Assembly: GCA_018266395.1 (NCBI GenBank)
Contig: JAFEAM010000014.1
Span: 1,504 to 65,503 of the forward strand
Length of the DNA stretch: 64,000 bases
Direction of reading: 5' to 3'
From: Bacteroidota bacterium
GTDB taxonomy: Bacteria > Bacteroidota > Bacteroidia > Cytophagales > Cyclobacteriaceae
Shown: piece after piece, positions 42,712 through 50,240 of the stretch
Layout of the letters: every line of letters starts with the position of its first letter
How positions within the stretch are numbered: position 1 is the first letter of the stretch
Program-made: the position numbers and the translations under genes
The notes under the pieces: generated by a model
Told to the model about the DNA's origin: nothing
Databases searched by the model: none
Seen by the model: only the letters and a program-made list of their open reading frames with translations

Positions 42712-43437
42712 CTACTTCTTTTCGGCGCCAGAATTCGAATCCTTGTCCTTCCGCGGCCTGTTTTTCACGAAACTGTAACCAATCGTTACCACAACACTTT
42801 CATTATAGATGCTGACCCTATAGTTCGGGTCACTGAAAGTATTGGCATTTGCGTATTCAACTACCGGAACAAATCCTTTTATGTATTTGGCTCCCAGGTT
42901 CAGGCCAAATGGCAGCTCGTATTCTATTCCTGCGACAAGTCCCAAGTCCATCTTTTGATGTTGTTTGCCAAATTGCTGATCTGAGCCGAATATTCCGTAA
43001 TCCCTGGTGATATTGCCACCGGCATCCTTTCTTTCAACATAAGCCTGCGCCAACAAGCCAAGGTAAGGTCCGGCATAAACCTGAAAACCAGCTATGTGAT
43101 AGGTTGGACTTATTGGAAAAATATCCACGTAATGCCTGGAATAGGTGCTGCCGAATGCATTGTTTGACGCATCAGACATTTGTAAAGTCATTGTGCGCAA
43201 GGTATAATTCACCTCGTGCTTCAGCCAAAAATGTGGCGTCATTCTGGAATTGGCTAAAATGCCAACAGACAAGGACCATTGACTGGTTATTGGCCCCCTT
43301 GGTGATAACGAATCCACGTCCATTCCTCTTAAGGAGGAACTCACCATGCCAAGCCTGACTCCAAAAGAAGTATAGCCATCCTGAGCCCTGACCATGAACG
43401 GTAACACTAACAGCGAGATGATAAACAGCGCCTTCAT
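42712..43437 (-). CDS. Outer-membrane beta-barrel protein, PorT family
   Basis: 241 residues. Signal peptide with LPFMVRAQDG, then barrel strands such as YTSFGVRLGMVSSSLRGM, YVDIFPISPTYHIAGFQVYAGPYLGLLAQAYV and SIYNESVVVTIGYSFVKN, with a charged tail. It follows the TolC gene by 3 bp. It is of the same type as the barrel at 31176 but not clearly an ortholog. Confidence 0.7.
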   Translation of the reverse strand: MKALFIISLLVLPFMVRAQDGYTSFGVRLGMVSSSLRGMDVDSLSPRGPITSQWSLSVGILANSRMTPHFWLKHEVNYTLRTMTLQMSDASNNAFGSTYSRHYVDIFPISPTYHIAGFQVYAGPYLGLLAQAYVERKDAGGNITRDYGIFGSDQQFGKQHQKMDLGLVAGIEYELPFGLNLGAKYIKGFVPVVEYANANTFSDPNYRVSIYNESVVVTIGYSFVKNRPRKDKDSNSGAEKK

Positions 43438-43440
43438 CCT

Positions 43441-44730
43441 TTAGAAATCAATGTCCCAAATTCCCACCGCTCTTTCAAGTTCTACCAACCAACCTGCGTA
43501 GTCGTACAATGCCTGATAATAGTTAAGTTGAACATCGTTGTATGTTCGCTGGGCGTTTAATACTTCCAACAGGCTTGTTTCACCTCTTTGATAGCTGTAA
43601 ATTTTTCCTTCACGCACCTTCCTCGCCTCATTTAACAGACCCGTATTAAATTGTTCCACTTGCTTCTTTGCAGCCTGATAACTGTAAAATGCTGTGGCAA
43701 CTTCCGTCTTAATCTGCAATTCCGTTTCCCTGTAAAGGATGTCTGCCTGTTTGATGCTGTATTCCGCAGTCTTGATTTGACCCTTGTACCTGTTGGAAAA
43801 TCTCAATGGGATGGCAACGCCGGCCGAGACGGCTGTGAAAGAGGGGGTGGGTGCTATCTTGTTAATCACATAAGATGTGTTATTTGCACCGATCACAATA
43901 CCCAGGTCGGCAACCCGATTTGCTCTTGCAAGTTTCAATGCCTGCTCTGATACTTCCTTACTTTTCAATGCTGCCATCAAGTCTGCTCGATTGTTCAAGG
44001 CCTCAGTCGTCAATGCATTGAGATCGAATTCCCGTTCAAATCTTGAGAAGTCACCGAGCGGAAGGTATAAAGTGTCCTGCATTTGGTGCCCAAGCAGCAT
44101 ACCCAGATTCAGCAGAGATGACTTCCAGGTCGCCTCCGCTATGTAAACTCTGTTGAGCACTGATCCAGCTTCCACCTTGCTCTGACGGGAGTCTATTTCT
44201 GTAATCTGGCCGAGTTTGAAGCGCATGCTGTCGGCAGATGAGAGTCTTTTAATACTCCGATGCGAACTTAGCTCCACATTAAGCGAAAGGCGGGTCTTCA
44301 TGCCTTCGAGATAGGCAAGCGTAGCATCAGCACGCAGATTTCTAAAATAATTGTTAAGCAGCGATTGAGTCAGTTGTGCCTGAAGATTAGCCAGATCAAT
44401 TCGTGCTCTCCTTTTTCCCCCCAGCTCAACGGTATAACTCAGGGAAGATGTTGCTCCATATCCCATTTTCATGCGCTCATCGCCGTTGTCAAAGGCTCCG
44501 AAAAAGAGGACGGGATCAGGAAATATCTTGGCCAACTCAATAGCTGCTTCGGCAATATTAAGGTTGAATTGCTGAGCGATATAATTGAGGTTGTTTTTCC
44601 CAACCAGGGCCAGATAACTCTTGTAAACGATCGGCGATTTTACAAAGCTGGTATCCACTTGTGCCAGGGTGCTACCTGTTGACAAGCACAGCAATAGAAT
44701 AATGACCAGGAGTCTTGGAAAACGCGTCAT
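43441..44730 (-). CDS. TolC-family outer-membrane efflux protein
   Basis: 429 residues. Signal peptide (CLSTGSTLAQ), helical hairpins with NLNYIAQQFNLNIAEAAIELAKIF and GQITEIDSRQSKVEAGSVLNRVY, and strand parts MGYGATSSLSYTVELGGKRRARID and VSAGVAIPLRFSNRYKGQIK. The family shares little sequence with the first TolC gene (36177), suggesting separate history. Its start overlaps the RND stop by 4 bp. Confidence 0.87.
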   Translation of the reverse strand: MTRFPRLLVIILLLCLSTGSTLAQVDTSFVKSPIVYKSYLALVGKNNLNYIAQQFNLNIAEAAIELAKIFPDPVLFFGAFDNGDERMKMGYGATSSLSYTVELGGKRRARIDLANLQAQLTQSLLNNYFRNLRADATLAYLEGMKTRLSLNVELSSHRSIKRLSSADSMRFKLGQITEIDSRQSKVEAGSVLNRVYIAEATWKSSLLNLGMLLGHQMQDTLYLPLGDFSRFEREFDLNALTTEALNNRADLMAALKSKEVSEQALKLARANRVADLGIVIGANNTSYVINKIAPTPSFTAVSAGVAIPLRFSNRYKGQIKTAEYSIKQADILYRETELQIKTEVATAFYSYQAAKKQVEQFNTGLLNEARKVREGKIYSYQRGETSLLEVLNAQRTYNDVQLNYYQALYDYAGWLVELERAVGIWDIDF

Positions 44731-47700
44731 TCCTTAAGGTCCTCAGGATCTGGTTTTACAAAGTCAAATTTACCCCATCTGTTTTCCATCATAAAGTAAA
44801 GGGCGGGCAGAACAAACAGCGTAATGGCAGTAGCCACAAAAAGACCATAAACAATTACGGTCGCGAGAGGCCTCTGTACATCTGAACCTATACCCGTTGC
44901 AAGTGAGGCAGGCAAGAGACCCAACACTGCAACGGTAGCCGTCATCAGGACTGGGCGGAAACGATTGGTGGCACCACCAATAACAGCATCCCATAATCCC
45001 AATCCCTGCCTGCGGCGGTCATTAATGTGGGAAATCATGATTACTCCGTTTTGAATGGCGACTCCGAAAAGAGCGATGAAACCTACTGCCGAAGAAACGT
45101 TCAGGGTCATTCCACGGATGTTTAATGCCAGCATTCCCCCAAAGACTGCCAGTGGCACCACCGCCAAAATCAAAGCGGCCTGCCGGAATTTGCCAAAAGC
45201 TCCATAAAGCAAGAGAAACATGATGCTGAGGGCAAGTGGAACTACTACGGCCAGTCGCGCGTAGGCCCGGTTCTTGTTTTCAAACTGGCCTCCCCATTTA
45301 ATGCTGTAGCGCATATGGTCATATTCAACTTGTTCCTCTATTTTGTCCTGGGCCTCTTGCAGGAAACTGGTTAAGTCGGTCCCTCTCAGGTTCAGGCGCA
45401 CGGTCAAATGACGTTTGTTCATTTCTCTCGTGATGGTACTCTCGCCCGTAGATGTTTTAACGGTCGCCACCTGGGAGAGAGGAATTTTCGCTCCGGTTTG
45501 AGAAGTTAGCATGAGGTTGGCGATTTTTTCCGGACTGCTTCGATTCTCTTCATTATACCGGCAAATGATGTCATAGACTTTGTTGCCTATAAAGACCTGG
45601 GAGATGGCTTTTCCACCGATCCCTACTTCTATCAGTTCAGATACCGAGCTGACATTCAATCCGTATCGTGCTACCGCGTCGCGGTCAACTTGTATTTGTA
45701 ACTGAGGCAGAGGAGGCTCCTGGTCGATGGCGAGGTCTACTGCTCCTTTAATGGTCTTAAGCGTTCGCAGTATGGCCTCGGCAATTCGCCTGGTTTCCGC
45801 GAAGTCATCGCCATATACTTTAACAACGAGTTCACTATGCGCCCCTGCAATTTTATCCATAACGCCGTCGATCATCGGTTGCGAGAATGAAACGGTGTAT
45901 CCCGGCATCTGGGCATACTCTTTGGAGAGTTCATCTATTAAATCAAACTTTCTTTTGCCAAAAGGCCATTCCGAATAAGGTTTCAAACCAATGGAACATT
46001 CATAATGGGAGGGTGTCCATGGGTCCGTTCCGTCATCGTTCCTTCCTGCCTGAATCATCATGTAGGTCACTTCACCATATTTGAGTGTTCGTTGACGCAG
46101 GGTGTCACTCATTTCCTTGGATTTGGTCAGTGTAACACCTGGAGGCAATTGCACTTGAAGCCAAATGGAGCCTTCGTCCAATGGGGGTAGAAAGTCCTTG
46201 CCAACGGTAATAGACAGGATGATGGCACCCGCCAAAACTATAGCCAGTGGCCTGAAGACTCGTTTAGGATTTCCAACGATTCTCTTGATGCGCAATTCAT
46301 AGCCTTCCGTCAATGCGGCGAGCCAGCGATTAGGTCTCATTCGTTTGGGCTTGCGATATACAGCATAGGCAAGCCCGGGTATGAGAAGTAAGGCAACGCA
46401 AAGTGCACCGAACAGCGCATAGCCTACGGTAAATGCCATCGGGGTGAAAAGTTTCTTCTCCACTCTTTCGAATGCAAAAAGTGGCAAGTATGCGGTGATG
46501 ATGATGATGGTCGAAAAGAAAATGGGTCTCGCTACATCTGAGGCGATACCTCCAATGGAATTTTCCATGAGCTCCTCGTGCGGCTCCTCTTCTCTTTTCT
46601 TTAGAATAGTTTCCATCATCACGATGGCGCCATCCACTATAATGCCGAAGTCAATAGCTCCCAGCGACAATAGGTTGGCTGGAATATTGGTTACATGCAT
46701 GAGTATGAAAGCAATCAAGAGAGAAATCGGGATGGTAATGGCAACCAGCGTTGCTCCTCTGAAACTTCCCAGGAACAGCACCAGAACTATTACGACGAGC
46801 GTCATCCCCTCAACGAGGGTGTGTGAGACGGTGGTCAAAGTGGTGTTCACCAGGTTGGTTCTGTCAAGAAAGGCGCGAACCTTGACTCCCTCCGGCAAAA
46901 TATTCTTGTTAAGATCTTCGACCGCTTCATGAACACCTTTTAGAACGACTGACGGGTTTTCTTTCTTCAGAAGCAGGACAATTCCTTCAACACTCTCTGA
47001 ATGGTTGATGGTACGATCAGTATATCCTAGTATTCCTTTGCGCTCAATATTGCCATAGCGAAGAGTGCCCACATCTTTAAGGAATACCGGCACCCCTTTC
47101 ACGGATTTCACCACGATGTTGCCAAGACCTTCCAATGTCTTTATCAGACCGATTCCCCGTACAACGTATCCCATGTCACCGCGTGTCAGAATGCTTCCTC
47201 CTGCATTTGCATTGTTGTTTATAATCGCAGTCTGGACATCAGCCAACGATAGCTGATATTGTTCCAGTTTTCTGGGATCGACCTCAATCTGGTATTGAGT
47301 GGTAATTCCTCCAAAATTGGTTACGGCGGCAACTCCTGAAACCTGCTTAATCCGGGGGATGATGACCCAATTCTGCAAATCCGTTAATTCACGGAGTTCA
47401 AGGTCTTTGCTTTCAACGATGTACCTGTAGATTTCCCCAATCGGTGAAGTAAGGGGGTCAAGGGTGGGGGTGGCTCCAAAGGGCAAAGTAAGTCCGTTCA
47501 GTCTCTCCTGAATCCTTTGTCTCGCCCAGTAATCTTCAACCCCATCATTAAATACAATAGTGATCATGGAGAGCCCGAACGTGCTTTTGCTGCGCATGAC
47601 ATGCATGCCGGGCATTCCATTTAGTGCGCGCTCAATGGGGATTGAAATCTGCTGTTCAACTTCTTCGGCAGCAAGACCGGGCACTTGAGTGACCACCTGA

Positions 47701-47837
47701 GAAGTCACGTCTGCGATGTCAGGGTAAGCTTCAATTGACAACTGCTCCCAGCTGTAGTAGCCAAAGAATATGACAAGGACAAATGCCGCCATAAAGAGCA
47801 TGCGTCTCTTGATGGCAGTGAAAATCATTTCCTTCAT
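44727..47837 (-). CDS. CzcA/CusA-type heavy-metal RND efflux pump (upstream operon)
   Basis: 1036 residues. HME signature DFGIIVDGAIVMMETILKKR in helix 4; pump domain with LPPLDEGSIWLQVQLPPGVTL and GRNDDGTDPWTPSHYECSI. It differs from the twin pumps of the other operon in these regions and is closer to another CzcA subgroup, so a different metal range is likely. C-terminal end rich in acidic residues (VKPDPEDLKE). It follows the adaptor by 24 bp. Confidence 0.92.
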   Translation of the reverse strand: MKEMIFTAIKRRMLFMAAFVLVIFFGYYSWEQLSIEAYPDIADVTSQVVTQVPGLAAEEVEQQISIPIERALNGMPGMHVMRSKSTFGLSMITIVFNDGVEDYWARQRIQERLNGLTLPFGATPTLDPLTSPIGEIYRYIVESKDLELRELTDLQNWVIIPRIKQVSGVAAVTNFGGITTQYQIEVDPRKLEQYQLSLADVQTAIINNNANAGGSILTRGDMGYVVRGIGLIKTLEGLGNIVVKSVKGVPVFLKDVGTLRYGNIERKGILGYTDRTINHSESVEGIVLLLKKENPSVVLKGVHEAVEDLNKNILPEGVKVRAFLDRTNLVNTTLTTVSHTLVEGMTLVVIVLVLFLGSFRGATLVAITIPISLLIAFILMHVTNIPANLLSLGAIDFGIIVDGAIVMMETILKKREEEPHEELMENSIGGIASDVARPIFFSTIIIITAYLPLFAFERVEKKLFTPMAFTVGYALFGALCVALLLIPGLAYAVYRKPKRMRPNRWLAALTEGYELRIKRIVGNPKRVFRPLAIVLAGAIILSITVGKDFLPPLDEGSIWLQVQLPPGVTLTKSKEMSDTLRQRTLKYGEVTYMMIQAGRNDDGTDPWTPSHYECSIGLKPYSEWPFGKRKFDLIDELSKEYAQMPGYTVSFSQPMIDGVMDKIAGAHSELVVKVYGDDFAETRRIAEAILRTLKTIKGAVDLAIDQEPPLPQLQIQVDRDAVARYGLNVSSVSELIEVGIGGKAISQVFIGNKVYDIICRYNEENRSSPEKIANLMLTSQTGAKIPLSQVATVKTSTGESTITREMNKRHLTVRLNLRGTDLTSFLQEAQDKIEEQVEYDHMRYSIKWGGQFENKNRAYARLAVVVPLALSIMFLLLYGAFGKFRQAALILAVVPLAVFGGMLALNIRGMTLNVSSAVGFIALFGVAIQNGVIMISHINDRRRQGLGLWDAVIGGATNRFRPVLMTATVAVLGLLPASLATGIGSDVQRPLATVIVYGLFVATAITLFVLPALYFMMENRWGKFDFVKPDPEDLKE

Positions 47838-47861
47838 ATTCTGATCTGGCTATTCTGCAAC

Positions 47862-48965
47862 CTACTTAGCATCGAGGAGGTAGAATCCACCTTCTTCGAC
47901 AAACCGTTCGCCGACACCGAGCCCTGCTGCGAGCACGACTCTTTTCCCTTCGGTTCCGCTGATCTCAATGTTTCGTCTTACAAATTGCCAGGGTGCCACT
48001 TCAACAAAAACGAAGCTTTGGTCAGTCATTTGCAGAACAGATTTGGAGGGTATCAGGATGGCATCGATGGGGGCTTCTATAAAGTTGACAGTGACGTACA
48101 TGCCTGGCTTCAGCGTGTGATCCTGGTTGTCACATTCTATTAATACTTGTACGCTGCGTGTACTCTCATCTACAATTTCATTCACATGGTAGACTTTCCC
48201 CTTTATCAGCTTTTCAGGAAGGGCGGCAATTTCTATGTGGCATTCATCCAGCTTTCGCACGTACCGGATATCTTTTTCTTTGACCTGACCCACCACCCAG
48301 ACCCTTGAAAGCTCTGCGACGGTGGCAACACTGGCGGCATCATCCTTGATGAACTGACCGACTACTATTTTGTTGTCAACAATTTCGCCGTAGATAGGAG
48401 CCTTCACAATCAGAGGCTGCCCCAGCACAAGATTGTCAGGATCTGCTTTGAAGATTTTGATGCCCACTAGGGCATTTTCGTATTCTTTATTCTCTACTTC
48501 GTAGGCGGTTTCGGCTTCCTCAAGATCCTTTTCCGTTCCTACGCCATGACTCATCAGGTCCTGCTTCCTTTTCAATATCTTTTCAGCAAGTTTCAATTGA
48601 GATCGTTGCTGAAAAAATATCTTTTGTGCGCTGATAAAGTCGGGCGAACTGATTTCAAACAAAGGTGTTTCAGGTGTTACCCTCATTCCGAGTTTTACGT
48701 ATGACTTCAGAACGCGACCCTGAAAAGGTGGGGCAATCTCAGCGTAGTTGGTCGGAATGGCTTTGACCGTTCCGGCAGTCAATAATTGTTGACGGTAAGA
48801 CTCCTTGCTGATCTCCCCAATTTTTAATTTACTCCTGAAGTTGGAGCCCTCAGGCAAAACGATGGTATCGCCTTTCAATATGAAAATAACTGACGATTCT
48901 TCCTGTACTTTTTTTTTGCAGGAAGTGATGGCCAAGACCAGTATCAGCAGATATATTATTCTCAC
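47862..48965 (-). CDS. RND periplasmic adaptor lipoprotein (upstream operon)
   Basis: 367 residues, starting with GTG at 48965. Lipobox AITSC puts the lipid-bearing Cys at residue 16. Lipoyl-type parts: IAPPFQGRVLKSYVKLGMRVTPETPLF and VKAPIYGEIVDNKIVVGQFIKDDAASVATVAEL (core VKAPIYGEIVDNKIVVGQ), with coiled coil KIFFQQRSQLKLAEKILKRK in between. It is the first gene of the operon. A -7 element on the minus strand at 49033-49040 fits its start. Confidence 0.9.
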   Translation of the reverse strand: MRIIYLLILVLAITSCKKKVQEESSVIFILKGDTIVLPEGSNFRSKLKIGEISKESYRQQLLTAGTVKAIPTNYAEIAPPFQGRVLKSYVKLGMRVTPETPLFEISSPDFISAQKIFFQQRSQLKLAEKILKRKQDLMSHGVGTEKDLEEAETAYEVENKEYENALVGIKIFKADPDNLVLGQPLIVKAPIYGEIVDNKIVVGQFIKDDAASVATVAELSRVWVVGQVKEKDIRYVRKLDECHIEIAALPEKLIKGKVYHVNEIVDESTRSVQVLIECDNQDHTLKPGMYVTVNFIEAPIDAILIPSKSVLQMTDQSFVFVEVAPWQFVRRNIEISGTEGKRVVLAAGLGVGERFVEEGGFYLLDAK

Positions 48966-49032
48966 AGGAATAGTCCTACTATTGAATGATGGCGACTAAT
49001 GGTTTCTCGTAGTGGCTTATAAATCAGCGGTT

Positions 49033-49040
49033 CAAAGATA
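49033..49040 (-). promoter_or_regulatory. -7 element of the upstream efflux operon
   Basis: TATCTTTG on the minus strand (TAnnTTTG). Transcription would begin near 49026, leaving about 60 nt of leader before the GTG at 48965. No convincing -33 box. Confidence 0.5.
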
Positions 49041-49084
49041 GATTAAAATGCATTGTTTCAGCCCATAATTGCAGATTTGCTTTA

Positions 49085-49228
49085 GAAGTTAAAAAAAGAA
49101 AAAAACTTGTGACCTGCTGCTCGTGATGATGTCTAAAAGCTGTCTTTAGTAACACGTTCCCATAAGCCAGCCGGGCTTAGGGTATTTAGGTTAGGTGGAA
49201 CCGGCCCAGGGGTGGGCCGGTTTTTTTT
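49085..49228 (+). ncRNA. Candidate small RNA, divergent from the efflux operon
   Basis: The plus strand has no gene here, yet two strong hairpins occur: 49159-49182, nine base pairs with one bulged A (CCCaTAAGCC with GGCTTAGGG, loop AGCCG), and the terminator 49199-49222 with T-run to 49228. A CAGATTTG at 49072-49079 fits the -7 box in seven of eight positions, giving a start near 49085 and a length of about 140 nt. No open frame of use. The terminator points away from the superoxide dismutase gene, which is on the other strand. Family unknown; 6S RNA or another Bacteroidota RNA cannot be excluded. Confidence 0.45.
49199..49228 (+). terminator. Plus-strand intrinsic terminator
   Basis: Perfect 10-bp stem AACCGGCCCA (49199-49208) with TGGGCCGGTT (49213-49222), loop GGGG, then eight T to 49228. 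On the minus strand no T-run follows it, so it serves a plus-strand transcript. Confidence 0.88.
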
Positions 49229-49946
49229 ACGCCAGCTTTTTTGCGATTTCAAAACGGTGCGAGACATTATCCCAATTAATAATAGCGAACAGCTGATCAA
49301 CAAATTCACCCCGACGATTGCGGAATTTCAGATAATAAGAGTGTTCCCAAACGTCCATTACAAGCAGGGGAATAACCCCCCATTGCGTAAGCTTCTCATG
49401 ATTCTCACACTGCAGTACAGTTAATTGTTTGGTGAAGGGCTGGTAGCCAAGGATCCCCCAACCATTTCCGTCAACTCCCTTCGATGTTTTGGCCAGTAAT
49501 AGTTTCAATCGATCAAAAGTTCCGAAGTCTTTGCTGATTTGCTGCATCAGTTCCCTGGAAGGCTGTAATGGATTCTTGGAAAGATTGGTCCAGAAGATGG
49601 TATGGAGAATGTGTGATGACAGATGATAGGAAAGTTTGCGTGTCCAGTAGTCAACCGCATCCAGTGTATTGGCATCCAGCGACTGCAGAATCATTTTGAG
49701 GTCGTTGTTGGCGGCCTTAACCGCGTCGCCGTGATGAAAAGTATAATGAAGGTGAACCGTTTCCTGATCCATGGCCGGCTCAAGGCCCGATTCAGCATAG
49801 GGAAGCGGTTGAAGGGCGTAGTTGCCGGCAGCGTCTGTAAGTTTGTCCAATCCGGATTCCTGCAGGCTTTGAGCGAAAGCCTGACCTGCAACGGTGGCAG
49901 CGGCACCCGCCAGGATGCTTGTAGTAATGAATTGCTTTCTGTCCAT
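49227..49946 (-). CDS. Exported Fe/Mn superoxide dismutase
   Basis: 239 residues. Superoxide to hydrogen peroxide and oxygen. Metal ligands are His67 (LHYTFHH), His115 (ILHTIFW), Asp198 and His202 (DVWEHSYYL). The N-terminal 26 residues (DRKQFITTSILAGAAATVAG, cleavage at AFAQ) form a signal peptide; the DRKQFI start resembles a weak Tat motif with Arg-Lys, so metal may be loaded before export. Most Fe/Mn SODs are cytoplasmic, so a periplasmic role is inferred. The active-site Gly-Trp-Gly replaces the more common GSGW (GNGWGILGYQ). Confidence 0.88.
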   Translation of the reverse strand: MDRKQFITTSILAGAAATVAGQAFAQSLQESGLDKLTDAAGNYALQPLPYAESGLEPAMDQETVHLHYTFHHGDAVKAANNDLKMILQSLDANTLDAVDYWTRKLSYHLSSHILHTIFWTNLSKNPLQPSRELMQQISKDFGTFDRLKLLLAKTSKGVDGNGWGILGYQPFTKQLTVLQCENHEKLTQWGVIPLLVMDVWEHSYYLKFRNRRGEFVDQLFAIINWDNVSHRFEIAKKLA

Positions 49947-50041
49947 AAAGAAAGATGGTTTAGGTTTAAATAACTTAAAGTATGGTTAAACACCGGCAGC
50001 AAGTATTCAGCGGTGTGTGGTCAGGGTGAAATGAAATGTAC

Positions 50042-50070
50042 AAAAAACCCCGGTGACTTTGTTACCGGGG
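50042..50070 (-). terminator. Terminator of the 34-residue gene
   Basis: Stem of 10 bp including one G-U pair: 50048-50057 with 50061-50070, loop TTT. On the minus strand six T follow (50047-50042). It begins 13 bp past the stop of the small gene and closes its transcript before the SOD gene. Confidence 0.82.
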
Positions 50071-50082
50071 CTTTTCTGGGAA

Positions 50083-50187
50083 TCACATTTTACCTTCTTT
50101 CTTGGCGCGCTTTTCAGCACGCTTCTCCATCATTGACTTCTGAGGCTTCTTCTTGGATTCCTTCTTCTTGTCTTGAGATTTGGACAT
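50083..50187 (-). CDS. Very small basic protein (34 aa)
   Basis: 34 residues, beginning MSKSQDKKKESKKKPQKSMM and ending with a run of Lys, Arg and Ala. Ten or more Lys in the first twenty residues. Similar Lys-rich peptides occur, as I recall, as conserved hypotheticals in Bacteroidota. A terminator follows directly, supporting a true transcript. A role in nucleic-acid binding is possible from charge only. Confidence 0.65.
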   Translation of the reverse strand: MSKSQDKKKESKKKPQKSMMEKRAEKRAKKEGKM

Positions 50188-50240
50188 AGTAGAAAGGTTA
50201 TGATTTATCCAAAGATAAATAAAAACCCATTAGATGATTA

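Noticed and set aside
42358-42984. 208-codon plus-strand frame
   Set aside because: Antisense to the response regulator and barrel genes.
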